Shown in pieces: positions 1 to 11,917 of a stretch of DNA of 64,000 nt. How positions within the stretch are numbered: position 1 is the first letter of the stretch; each line of letters begins with the position of its first letter. The position numbers and the translations under genes are program-made. This stretch comes from Epiperipatus broadwayi. Lineage: Eukaryota; Onychophora; Udeonychophora; Euonychophora; Peripatidae. The notes below the pieces were generated by a model. That model had not been told where the DNA came from and made no database searches. It saw nothing but the letters and a program-made list of their open reading frames with translations. The stretch spans positions 7,425,092 to 7,489,091 of the forward strand of contig JAQFVV010000020.1 in the NCBI GenBank assembly GCA_028023455.1, in the 5' to 3' direction.

Positions 1-2
1 AC

Positions 3-146
3 ATTATAATAGATGAAAATGACATTGCAGCTTCATTCGATATATGGTTCCCTATTGAAACGATAACTTTCCAAGCCCCTATCGTTTTACCATCAAACCT
101 AATGACACACTCATCTGTGCTAAGTTCGAACCTATTTAAATGTTAA
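3..146 (+). other. Open frame entering from the window edge
   Basis: A 47-codon frame is open from the left edge and stops at a TAA at 144-146. The composition is protein-like (acidic start, then hydrophobic), but I recognise no family. It could be the C-terminus of a retroelement polyprotein lying outside the window, or chance. AT-rich non-coding sequence follows directly. Confidence 0.2.
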
Positions 147-904
147 TAAATTTAAAATTCGCTCATATCTGTCTAAACAGTATTATATATTTACGTGCGA
201 ACCAACGCTATAATTAGATAGGATTAGGAAAATTATAGCGTACTAAATTTACTTAATATTTCTAAAAATGTTCGTTATATTATTTAAGTTAAGAGTAAAT
301 TATTAATTTTGTTGTTTAATATTGTAATTTCGTATGTGGATATATAATCTGTGCTATATAGAAGAAACATGATTTTAAAATATGTAAAAGCCGTTACCTA
401 AAAATAATATTAAATCTTTCTTTAAAAATTGTTAAAAGATTTCTTGTTTTAAATATATTTCAGGGAAAACTTCTCGAAAATATATTTAAAAGCTATAACA
501 AAATATGTTTGTAAATTATTTTAAATAAATATGTAAAAAGGTTTGCGTTTTTAAAAAAATGTTAAAAGGTTGTTTTTAAATAAAAAGAGTTTCTATTATA
601 TGTAAGATTAAAAATAAAAGCTGGTCAAGTAATTAAAAAGATTCCTGGTTGTAAACAAGTGTCATTAACGACCACACCTCGAATCCGTAAAAAGTAAAAC
701 TAGTTCAAAATTTACTAATTAAATTCTCCTTAGATAAGATTAAGTTATTTTAAAATCTAAATTGGACATTGTTTGCAACGAAAAATCTTAATTATAATAA
801 GAGCTTATGGAATGTTTCTAACATAAGTTATCTAAGATTTTAAAAATCTGTATTATAAATTGAAAAATATTTAATTAAATTCCTGAGTTTAGTGAGTCTT
901 GAGG

Positions 905-1260
905 CGAAAGATTCCGATAAGGAAAAGATATAAATACTCTGTATTTTTAACAAGAGAAGACAGCCATATTTTTAGAGAGAACTGCAGCCAGTCTTCACGA
1001 TTGTTAATGTTTAATATGTCCGGCTAAAAGCGGACTTTGTTGCTGTTACTCTGCGGGGAGAATGGGCGTTTTTCTCGTCAAAATGCCTGAACCACCATCA
1101 TGCCGCTAGCAGAGATAAGCCTAACAGAATGGGAAAGATGATGCCACCAGCCACCCAGTCAAACTCATCACACCTACAGCCAAGAACTTTGCAGTCCAGA
1201 TAAATAATACCGGTACCATTTTATTTTTCAAACCGCAGAGCTCTGTGTAAATATATCTAT
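905..1260 (+). promoter_or_regulatory. Possible promoter or LTR fragment
   Basis: A TATAAATA box (929-936) is followed by a GC-richer stretch, about 960-1220, containing short hairpins such as TCCGGC/GCGGA near 1018 and GAGAA/TTCTC near 1060-1080. The order of TATA box, short leader and hairpin resembles the clear LTR-like promoters at 15606 and 41334, but I see no real sequence identity with them. No termini or target duplication were found, so the call stays weak. Confidence 0.25.
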
Positions 1261-1866
1261 ATAAGTTAGCTAACTTTTTTTTTAAAATAAATTATAAAAC
1301 TAAATGTAACCATAATTTAAATCCAATTAGTATTTAATATGTAAATTGCTACCAAAATTTAATATTGATGAAGTTTAAATAATCTGACTATTTTTATATT
1401 TTCCATTCACTTCAAAGTAAATTATTTAGTTTAAAGTTATATCACTGCGGTTGTGTCTATATTTCTTTGCTTATTTTAAATGCGTATTATATTTTATCTG
1501 CCAATATTTCAAAATAGTGGGCACTTAATTGCATATTTTTAAGAAGATATTATTTGAAAATCTTTGCATAATTTGTTTATAGAATCAACTTTCTGCGCTG
1601 TTTCAAAATCCTATTTTATAAAATGATAACGACTTGCTTTGCACTCGTCATTTCATTTATGATGATTTAATATATGAAATGTGGCTCTTTCAATCAACTA
1701 TTTAAAAACTTAACTTTATAGTTCTATTAAGAATTAAATTTAGCCTTGATCGTATTTATAAGTATATTTGTCATTTAAGTTCTTAAGTCCATAGAAATAT
1801 GCTTTCCCTCCTTAAAGTATTTTTTTATCTATAAGTAACCTAATAGATCGAGTATGTCAAAGTACA

Positions 1867-2590
1867 GATGTATTAATATCCCCTTTAGTAGCATAGACAT
1901 TTATTATCAGGCTACACAAGAGTTGGTCCCAATTTGATAGAGCTAATATGCTATTGTCCCGTATTTCATAGTATGAAATATACTATTCTTTGCTTGGCGG
2001 ATGTGATATTATTTTATAAAATTATTCTCGTTTTGCTGCTATACGTATGATACGTACATTAAGATGGAGCCACGGCGTTGCCAGCACATCTCTTATAAGG
2101 TAGAGAAGTAGCGAAGCCTGAGCCAAGACCAGGTTAGCACGTAAGTCCCCTGCCATTCCTGAACACAATGTTCCTTTTTACGCAGCATTGCGATCGGTTA
2201 CAGGGTACCGGCGTTTGTCGCAAGAACCGATGTATTAATATTCCCTTTAGTAGCATAGACATTTATTATCAGGCTACACAAGAGTTGGTCCCAATTTGAT
2301 AGAGCTAATATGCTATTGTCCCGTATTTCATAGTATGAAATATACTATTCTTTGCTTGGCGGATGTGATATTATTTTATAAAATTATTCTCGTTTTGCTG
2401 CTATACGTATGATACGTACATTAAGATGGAGCCACGGCGTTGCCAGCACATCTCTTATAAGGTAGAGAAGTAGCGAAGCCTGAGCCAAGACCAGGTTAGC
2501 ACGTAAGTCCCCTGCCATTCCTGAACACAATGTTCCTTTTTACGCAGCATTGCGATCGGTTACAGGGTACCGGCGTTTGTCGCAAGAACC
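1867..2590. repeat. Tandem duplication, 362-bp unit, two copies
   Basis: Units 1867-2228 and 2229-2590 are nearly identical, with a difference in the sixth base after the shared start GATGTATTAATAT. The second half of each unit is clearly GC-richer than its surroundings and reads on past the duplication (2591-2750). Near identity implies a recent event. I recognise no gene or element family in the unit. A 63-codon minus-strand frame (2496-2687) crosses the second copy, but nothing supports it as coding. Confidence 0.9.
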
Positions 2591-5379
2591 CTGAAGTTAT
2601 TTCGTCCATCCGCAAAACGACTTTCCTATTATTGTTTACCTGTGCCATAGCGCATTGGTAAAATCTTATTTCAGCCAACTCTCCCACCTTAACATAACGC
2701 TTTCAGCATCGTTATTTGAGCTGGTTTATGCGCTCGTGATTAAGTCGTATTGTTTTTAGTAAATGAATTCATGATCAAAGTTCAATATAATTATTTATAT
2801 AACAGCCACAAATTTAATAGGATTTGGTTTAACTAGATTTATAGACATAATGTAGTGATTGATTATGTATTAATTGTAAAGTAATTCATAAGATTGGCAC
2901 ATGTTAAACCCATCTATGAAAATTTAATGATTATTTATGTAAAGCTATTTTGAATTACCCAATGTTTGCGTACATTCTATGCTGAAATGCTATTGTAAAT
3001 AAATGAAATATGGATAGAAGAATTGTAAATAAATGTATAATTAGTTTAATGTATTTCATTCTCTGTCTCGTTATTGATCTAATTCAATCCAATTCTAATT
3101 ATTATTTATAGTCTATATATGTGAAAACTATGCATTAAGTTAAATTGAATGATATATTTTAGACAATTAAGAACCTTTCTTTTAATTATCAGTCTTATTG
3201 CATCTCCGTGACCTATGTCGGTCATGTGGAAAGAGGTATACTACGTGTAATTTCAAGGTGGTCATTCGTAGGGTCTTGAGTCTTGGAATCCTGGCTTACG
3301 AGTTGAAGTGTGGTCGGACTTGGGGAAGTCACAGTTTTAGACTGGTCAGCTTTGGTCTCTTTTGCTTGGATTCTGAATTCTGTTACGCGAATGTACAAAC
3401 TTGACTGTTACACTGTGATGGATTAGACTGAATAAAAATTATATAACAGACTGCAGATTATTACAGTTAATGAGTACAATAAAACTTATTATTGAATTTT
3501 TAAAATTCATAAAAGATAATATTGCTACTTCTTTTGAAAGAAAATAAGTTATCTAAAGATTGGTTAATGGGTCTTCCTATAGTTGCACAAATATGTAATT
3601 TTGCTTTATAAATAAGAACAGTATCTTTAGTGTTCACAATTTTATAGATTAAGGTGATTTTTTATTTGTGGTTATGAAGACAATATAAGCTATTTCCTAC
3701 AAAAATTAAATAACTTGAAATAATTTATGATGAACAAATAAAAACTTATGAAAAAAAGATATTAAGTATTTGGATACACACATCTGCAATCTCATTATTC
3801 ATTTAAACTAAAAATTATTAATTAAGCTAATATAAGAAAGAGAATATTCATTTAATAAATCAAATGTTCCAATTATGCATAAAATGGCTGGTATGAAATG
3901 TTTTTTTGTTTTATAAGCTTTGTCATTATGAAAGGGATGTTAACAAAATATAAAGTTTATTCAAGAGCATATATGTGTTATTATGACGAGAACTAATTCA
4001 TATCACTACTTCAGTTTAACAAAAATAAACATTAATTTAATGAAACAAGATATTAAAGATAAAAAAATGGATATCTATTTTTATATTTTAAATGCTGGAG
4101 TTAAATTTGTTATATATTATGATTTATCTTTACTTCTTTATTCTATATAATATTAATAAATAATTCAAAAAATATTTTATGAACAAAAAAAAATAATGTA
4201 ATTTATCAAATTGTGAGCAAATCAGGAAATCAATGCTATATAAATGCATGAAAAGTAAAAATATAATGTTATAATAGCTTTGGACCTTGCTTTAAGTTAT
4301 CCTATAATTCTTCACAAAGGAAGAACAATATAAAGAAAAAAGTTCATCAGGCAATATTTTTAATCTCTGATTAATTGACAGAGAATAAACATCAAATTCA
4401 ATACTCTTGGGAATCATGTGTTAGTTATTTCCAGTATAATTTTCTTAATTTATAATAACTAATAAAGATTACAAATAACGTAATCAAGAAACTTCTGCAA
4501 TATTATAATTGTAATATTATCATTATTCAAATGATAGAAACTAAAAAGATAAATATTTGGAATATCTTTTTAGTTTCTATTTTGCTTTGGAAATATCTTG
4601 CTAAAGTATGCTGCATTCAAGATTAAGCTCAAAGTTTATATTAAATTTTCAATAATATGAAATAATTTTTGAAATATTTTTAAAACTTGGAAATGTTAGT
4701 TGAAAGCTCACTGATATAAACATAAAAATATATTTAAAATAGGGAGAAATAAATTTTCAAACAAATTAAAAATGTCCTTTGTAATTTAAGAAGTATGGAG
4801 TTTTGTACATTTTTACCATAAAAAGTTCATAACATAACAATGTATATAATGTAAAATAAGTGAATAGTTTTACAAAACATGATAACTAACATTTCTTAGA
4901 AAAAAAATCATATTTTTACACCTGTATTTTTTATAATTATATGTAATAGATTTTTTTTTTACATTAAAATGTATATAATTTGTATATTTTGGTTTACATA
5001 GAAAGGAAAATACATGTTAATATTAAATAGCCCAATACAAAAAACAAAAAAATGCAAAAAACAAGATGGATAAAGTTCTTTGCCTGAAAGCAGATCTAAT
5101 AACTAGACAACAAATTTCCAAATAATGCTTTTTTTAAAATATCCAAGTTTTGATTAGTAGAAAATCAAAATTTGTCAGACATTTTAATAAAAAGTATTAA
5201 TGAGAAGCCATGCACAGTTTCATGCAACTGTAGAATAGCGAATTCTGAAGCTCAAAATACATGGATGTCCAACAGTATTATTTCTGATAATTGAACTTAT
5301 GAATTACTAAACCATTAGTTTCCTTTTTGTTGTTGTTGTGTGTGTAAACACAAGAGAAAGTCCCTTATTTAGATATTTA
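2591..5379. other. AT-rich DNA without recognised genes
   Basis: This stretch is mostly AT-rich with many short A or T runs. A GC-richer patch at about 3180-3440 carries a 68-codon plus-strand frame from a TTG, with two Cys pairs near its start. I recognise no family and think chance likely. It may be part of an unidentified dispersed repeat. Confidence 0.5.
4534..4580. repeat. Short perfect inverted repeat
   Basis: ATAGAAACTAAAAAGATA (4534-4551) is exactly mirrored as its reverse complement at 4563-4580 across an 11-nt loop. It could be the remnant of a small MITE or a chance hairpin. No gene lies beside it. Confidence 0.75.
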
Positions 5380-6708
5380 TTTTATAATAAGTGCACTTAT
5401 ATGCAACTATTGAGCAGCTTGTTATTTCTATAAATTAAATAAGACTTAGTGCTTTTGAAAACTTTGAAGAGATTAAAATTTATATACATTCGATGTTAAA
5501 TATTTAAACTAGAGTGTCCATTTTTGTAAGAGAGGGAATCTTCTCTTTAAATCATTTCATTCAATGCATTGGATGGTTGTATAGGAGAGAATAAATTGAT
5601 TTCCTGTTGCCTTTTAGTCCTCAAGGAGTATAGAGCTATGTTCTGGTTTGTCTGAGGCTCTATTATATAAATATTGGTGCTGGGAAAAGAGTGAAGATAA
5701 GGATGCTATGGATTCATCATAATAGATTGATTGACATCCAGTTTGAGAGCTTTCAATTTTGTAAATAGGTCTAGGGGTTAGGTTGGGGTTCAAGCTTATC
5801 TTTGGAGCTATTCAGTAGTCAATTAATTGAAGGGGGTGCAGAAAGCAAGCGTTAAGTTGAAAATGTTTTATTAATAGCTTTTGTTAAGGTGAATATGCAT
5901 GACAGAAGAAGCCATGACCTATCATCAGCGGGGAGGGGGTTAGCATTTAATTGTCTATAGAACTGCATTTTCTTTTTTTAAAAACTTTGTTTAAATCCAA
6001 TTGATGTTAAATCTTTAATATACAAGATCTATGTTTGTCTTGCAGGATACTTCATACTTACATAGAGCATGGTTACAGGATAGAAATGAGGATACACAGG
6101 CTAGTTTGTGAGATCTAGATACAGTTTAGTCCAAGTGCATATAACTCACGAATTTCAAACAGTTTGACATACATATAATAATCCAGATGAGTTGTGTTTC
6201 TTTGTATAATCGAATCTACATATTTGAGGCAATGCATGAGTTTTCCTAGTCTATTGTAAGCAGTAATGCTGCATGGCTTTGTAGATTTGCTTTAATATTT
6301 TGAATTGAAGGTTCAGGTGCAGTGATGAAAATATAATCTACATACAGGTATGTGAAGGAACAACACTTTTAAAAATGATTTAAATATAGACTGAATGTTG
6401 CCACTGAGGGGAAGATTCATCTGCCATCCATCAGTCATGTTATATGATTAGTTGTTGAATGTAGCTATGATGTTATCTAGCCATGATAAAAATGCTATGA
6501 AGAACTCTATATGTAGCTGAGGGGAGATTTGCTTAATTATTTCAGCTTTGATTATATTGACAGATAATTTTCTATTCATCAAGATATAATTCAGTTATGT
6601 CTAGAGTTGGACTGAGTTTGGCATGCTGAATGTGAGCTATGAAGTTAACAGACTTGATGGTATAAGCCCCATATAGCCTCACTAGACAAACAATTATATG
6701 GCTCAGCC
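5380..6708 (-). mobile_element. Penelope-like element fragment, inverted left copy
   Basis: Read on the minus strand, this stretch is homologous to 6709-7715 on the plus strand, so the two form a large inverted repeat. The arms are 5380-6576 and 6709-7715, with a ~130-bp spacer. On the minus strand the spacer reads like the region before the PLE reverse-transcriptase palm (an IQHAKLSPT-like stretch), followed by a stop-rich fingers/palm region. It is broken by many stops and frameshifts. Head-to-head partial copies are a known habit of PLE insertion. Confidence 0.7.
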
Positions 6709-7715
6709 AATAGAAAATTATCTATCAATATAATCAAAGCTGAATTAATTAAGCATAACTACTCTCAGCCACGTATACAGTTCATCATAGCATTTTTATC
6801 ATGGCTAGATAACATCATAGCCACATTCAATAACCAATCATATAACATTACTGACGGATGGCCAATGGATCTTCTCCTAAGTGGCATCATTTTCAGTCTA
6901 TGTTTAAACCACTTTGAAAATACTGTTGTTTCTTCACATATTGTGTACACTCCAAATCTCATATATACACAGTATGTAGATGACATTTTCAACATTACAC
7001 CTGAACCTTCAATTCAAAATATTAAAGCAAATCTACAAAGCCATTCAGCATTACTGCTCACAATAGACTGGGAAGACTCATGCTATTGCCTCAAATGATC
7101 TAGTACAGTTGAGTTCATGTGCACAAACCCATAAATTTCAAATAGTTGACATTATTCCGCACTCCCTTCAGATTATTAATAACTAACTCCAAAGATAGGC
7201 TTGAACCTGAACTTATCTCTACTAATGTTTAAAAAATTAAACGCAAAACTGAATGTCAATAAATCTATTCTGGGGAATCCCGAACACCTTTTCTACATGC
7301 CTCTCCCAGCATCAATATTTATACAAAAGAGCCTCAGACAAACCAGAACATGGCTCTATATTTTTTCAGTACCAAAAGAACCAAAACATCAATTTATCCC
7401 TCCTATGCAACCATCCAATACAGTGAAAGAAATGACTCAAAGAGAAAAATAATGGAGATTTGCTATATAGCCAATAATTGTGTATCAAGTGTAAAGACTC
7501 ATCCTTCCACCTCTCCAAAAATGGATGCCCTAATTTAAATATTTAACATCAAATTTAAATAAATTCTAAACTCTTCAAATATATACAATTACACTCATCT
7601 CTTCATTATGATTATAGTTCGTCTTGATATAAATATAAGAACACTATAAGTTTCTCAAAAGCAGAAATAACAAACTTCTCTACAGTTGCATATAAGCGCA
7701 CTTATTACATTTATT
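6709..7715 (+). mobile_element. Penelope-like element fragment, inverted right copy
   Basis: This is the plus-strand partner of the arm at 5380-6576. It holds a recognisable piece of PLE reverse transcriptase at 6865-7098, then a decayed continuation (7201-7540) that matches the left arm base for base over long runs, for example at 7296-7356 against about 5625-5690. There is no GIY-YIG part and no intact frame. The ends near 5380 and 7715 are where the arm homology fades, not proven element termini. Confidence 0.72.
6865..7098 (+). pseudogene. PLE reverse transcriptase fragment (palm)
   Basis: This open frame encodes 77 residues with YTQYVDDIFNI at about residues 36-46. This is the catalytic YVDD box in the form used by Penelope-like reverse transcriptases. 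It is preceded by SLCLNHFEN, matching the usual segment between the conserved QG box and the YVDD box. The expected upstream GMAMGSPLS-like box is degenerate and joined out of frame (6840-6870). The protein would have copied element RNA at telomeric or nicked ends. It is now a dead piece of the 6709-7715 fragment, and the apparent start codon is internal to the old gene. Confidence 0.7.
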
Positions 7716-7815
7716 CCATTCCATATAGAAGTATAAACAGTTAACATCATTAGGATATAGATTTATGTTATGTAATATTTAAATACAAGTATATTATACA
7801 CTTTTAAGCTAGATG

Positions 7816-8183
7816 TAATTATAGGGGATTTGAACACAGACTTTCAAGCTCTCTTTTGTCATCCACTCCATCTTATACAACTGATACACAAGACCACATA
7901 TATGAGAAAAAGATAAATGATCTCCAATATAAATATTTCATGCTGAATCAGCACTTATCAGTTGGTTCAGATCATCATCTATCTTAATATAATCTGAGCA
8001 CTTATTGCGTATGTATGTGGGAGATGATCTGGACCAATTGATGAGTTCTGGTTCAATATTAAATATGTATACTGGAGATCAATTATCTTTTTCATATCTA
8101 TATGATCATGTATATCAGTTGTATAAGTTTGAGTGAATGATAAAAGTGATATTGAAAGTCTGGGTTCAAATCCCCTATAATTA
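7816..8183. mobile_element. Inverted-repeat element (MITE-like) with T-arm-like end
   Basis: The arms 7816-7980 and 8021-8183 are reverse complements with moderate divergence, around a ~40-bp centre. The terminal ~22 bp match almost exactly (TAATTATAGGGGATTTGAAC against its complement). The right end carries GGGTTCAAATCCC (8162-8174), which resembles a tRNA T-arm and pol III B box. A related half-copy lies at 49625-49790. There is no coding capacity. It could be a MITE or an inverted SINE pair. Confidence 0.7.
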
Positions 8184-10289
8184 ATTTATTTTATATAAAT
8201 AATACCAAAAAATGAGATGATTTAAGTAGGCAATAGCTACAATCAAATTGAAAGTTTGTCACTACTTTCATCCACTTAACTACTTATCTTAATTTTATAA
8301 TTATTTTTAACTTTTGCAGATAAAAGCTACAAGGATAAAGATATAAACTTTTATTGATAATATACAAAGCACATTTAAATGTTAATCATTTGTTTTAAAA
8401 AGACTGTTTGTATAACTGAAATAAGGTGCTAAGACATGCAAACAGAATATATATAACTACAATACATTATTTATGCAGTTGAATAAAAATTAATTATAAA
8501 AAATGATGACTATAATATGAGCAAAATTATACAAATACATTAAGTTTAAATTGTGTTAAAATTTAAAATAATAAATTTCATAATGTAAAAAAAAAATGTT
8601 TGAATATTAGTGTAATATTATTTTAACAATTGTAGTTACCTAAAAAATAATTATGTTAAATGAAATTGTGATTGTATGTAAATGAAAGTCATTGTTATAA
8701 CTTAGAAGAAATATTAAAATGAAATTCATATTAATAAAAAAACAATTTTAGTAAAATGAGAATTTTCTGTATATGCTTGATGTTTCTTTTTATATACCAT
8801 TATATTTTTAGTAAAATTCCAGTTGTTAATCACTATAATTAAGCATAGTCAATTAATTAACATTACAAAAAAAAAAATAATAAGACCAATGACCAATCAT
8901 AACTGTTTCATTTTTGTATATGCATTTATATAAATATTTTCACAGATAAAATGTGTGCTTATATTTTTTTACGGGAATATAAAAGAAAAACCATAAGCAA
9001 ATAAAAATAATAATAACTAGTGATGAATTCAATGAAAACAAAATGAGAAAAAATTATACTTCTAAAAATATTGCATTATACTCAACTTTACTGTACTTCT
9101 AAATTCTACTTCCAAAAATAAATGGAAAAGAATTTCTATAACGTTTTCATAAAAGATTACCATATTTTTAGATGTATTTTTGGTTAACTATTTACAATTT
9201 ATTTTAATGTTTTCTTAATTTTTTGATCAAATGCCAGCTAAGTTTAAGCCTTATTAATATGTAATTTTTTTTTTTCAAAGATTACAAAATTAAAAATTGG
9301 CCTTCCTAAGTGTGTACGATTTTCATTATCAGTACTTCATTTATTTGCAATTTGACATTTGAGCATCAATGTGACAAATGAAACTTAATGAATCTTTAGT
9401 TCTCAAATCTACCCCACTTCCCCTGTCATAGATTATACAAGGCAGCCTTTATATAAAATCAATCAAACATAATGTCAATTTCAATAAAACACACCCTACA
9501 ATTAGCAAATATTTTCAATCAATAAACATCACAAATAAAAAAGAGGTGGTGAAGAATAAAAATTTGAAACACTGCAAACCTTATAAGCTCAAAAAATGAA
9601 AATAAATTTTGACTTTTGCTCAACTTAGTTCTAAAAAAAATTCCTTATGAGAATATCAAAATATTACCCACCTACTATTTTTTTTTTTACACTTAAGTAT
9701 TATAAATTTTAAAAAATCCTTTTCCAGAACAATCATAAGCCATATAGTCTGCTGCAGATTTATTTAAAAATATAAGACTGCTATATATGCTTGCATTCAA
9801 ATTAAGATTTTAGTATAAGCAATATTACTCTATAGAATAGCATTTGGTCATTTTCCAGTTTCTTGATCAGAAATAAAAAATGGATATATATTATGGTCTG
9901 GTGTATTGAAAGTGATATTTAATCCACACCTTAGTTTCTTAATAAATTTAAATTAAAAATAATTGAATGCTTTAGTTAGTTTCGTAGTTCATAAACAGTT
10001 TGAGGCCACACAGAGCTCATTCACAACATTATAAATTAATCCAATCCAAATTGTATCCAATGACTGTTACGAATTCATAATTTACATTTATTAAATACAA
10101 TGAAATATTCATGACCAATAAATACTGCCAAAATATAGTGTGTTCATAGAAAATAAAGGATGCTAAATTACCTCATAATACTTGAATTATAAATAAAATT
10201 TTAAATGTTTTTTTATAAGCACAAAGTATAGATTTTTAATATCAAACTAATGAAGTCACCTGTTAAGTTTTTAAGTGCTTTCAATTTCC
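8184..10289. other. AT-rich DNA, nothing recognised
   Basis: Long AT-rich sequence with A and T runs. I found no open frame, recognised element or structured repeat here. Confidence 0.6.
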
Positions 10290-11917
10290 TAATGTCTTTT
10301 AAAAACTTCTATATCTATCATTATCATTTTCAACTATTATTGATCCATTGCAAGATGGTCTCCAAGTTCAATCCAGTTTCTCTGATCTCTAGTCTCTCAT
10401 CTTCACTTTATCCCAACACACATATTTCATTCATCCATCTCATATGTGGACTATTTCTAGAGCTTTTACAATCTCTTGGAATCCAGTTTAAGATTTCAAC
10501 TGGCTATCTATTATCATCTCTTCTAGAAATATATCCAAATCAATTCCACTTGTCTTTCAATTCTTTCAATGATGTCAGTAACACCTGTTTGTTCTCTTAT
10601 TTAATTTGTTTTCTCATCTAATTATTGTGTTTTCAATCTCTTCTTATGCTTTCTCCATACTTCAATGAGTCATCATAATTATTCTGTTAAGTGTCCATAT
10701 CTCAGATTCATAAATAAAAACTGGTAAAACACATTTATTAAAAACCTTCCTTTTCACTTACGTAAGCATATTTCCTTTTAATATTAAGTTATTTTACTAC
10801 AACCAAATTTAATTCTATGATTAATTTCATCAATTATGTTTCCATCTGTAATAATAATCTAACCAAGTTATTTGTAGTTAACTCCTTCTAACTCATTATT
10901 ATCAATCTTTATTTTCTTCTTTTGAAAAAAATTCATTAAACATTACTTTGGACTTTTTATCATTTTTCTTTAGTCCTATCTCTTCTATCTGATAATTTTT
11001 GCAACATTTCTTGAGGCTCTGAAAAGCATTGTTTACAGACATAATTACATCATCTGCAAATTCAAATTAGTTAAATAATCTCCACTTATTTTTACTCCAT
11101 TAATCAATCAAATACTTCTTGAAAAACTGCCGTAAAAAGTTTTGAAGATATGGAGTCACCTTGTCAAACATCCTTCTCAATGTTAATCTTCCTAATACCA
11201 TTAGGTAATCTAATCATTGCTGTTGCATTTTTTTTATAAATATTCTTCAGAATATGACAATATCCTGGGTTTATACCTTGATGATCCAATGTTTTAATCA
11301 CTAAAGAAATGCTTATAGACTCAAATGACTTTTCATAATCTACAAATTCAAAACATAATGACAACTCATATTCATTGGCCCTTTTTATAACAACTGTCAA
11401 TACTTGGATGTAATTCACTGTACTAAAACCAATTTTAATTCCAGCTTTCTTGTGAATAATTAAATACAAAGTTCACTGTATAGATGAGTTGAAATTATTT
11501 TAGTAAAAATTTTGTATAGAATTGATAAAAGACAGATAGGTCTGTAATTTCTAATATCTTCTTTATCACTTTATTTAAATATTAATATTTATTCTTTCAA
11601 TCATCTGGTACATCTTTATTATTTAGACATTTGGTAGATAACTTTATCAAAAATTTTTCTATTTCTTCACCGGCTTCTTTTAAATATTGATTATAATTCT
11701 ATTATTACCTGAAGTTTTTCCCTTCTTAATACATTTAATTGCATGTTTCACTTCATTTAAAATTCTGGGTAATTCAGAAGATATAGTAGTTGTAGAAGAT
11801 ACTTTGCTTATTATTACTATATAATTCTTGATAGAACTCTTCTACATACTTCATGATATCATCTCTCTTTTTAATAATAGTTACGTCTTTTTTTCTTACT
11901 GCAGAAATAAATTAAAA
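10290..11917 (-). mobile_element. RTE-type LINE, decayed 5'-truncated copy
   Basis: This is the same family and strand as the element at 18525-20995; the two align along most of their length. The 3' end matches the family motif seen there, here as TTGATCCATTGCAAGATGG on the plus strand (10339-10357). One recognisable piece of reverse transcriptase remains (11164-11469); the rest is broken by stops and small indels. Homology to the better copy fades near 11917. This copy is more decayed than its sister. Confidence 0.82.
11164..11469 (-). pseudogene. RTE reverse transcriptase fragment
   Basis: The 101-residue frame contains FEFVDYEKSFESI at about residues 40-52, the first catalytic-Asp box of LINE reverse transcriptases (usual form FVDYEKAFDS). 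It is followed by LDHQGINPGYCHILKNIYK, as in the copy at 19191-19643. The Ala to Ser and Asp to Glu changes in the box, and loss of the downstream FADD box to frameshifts, mark it as dead. It belongs to the 10290-11917 element. Confidence 0.8.

Noticed and set aside
8162-8174. tRNA gene suggested by GGGTTCAAATCCC
   Set aside because: Only a T-arm-like piece is present, with no acceptor stem, D arm or anticodon arm around it.
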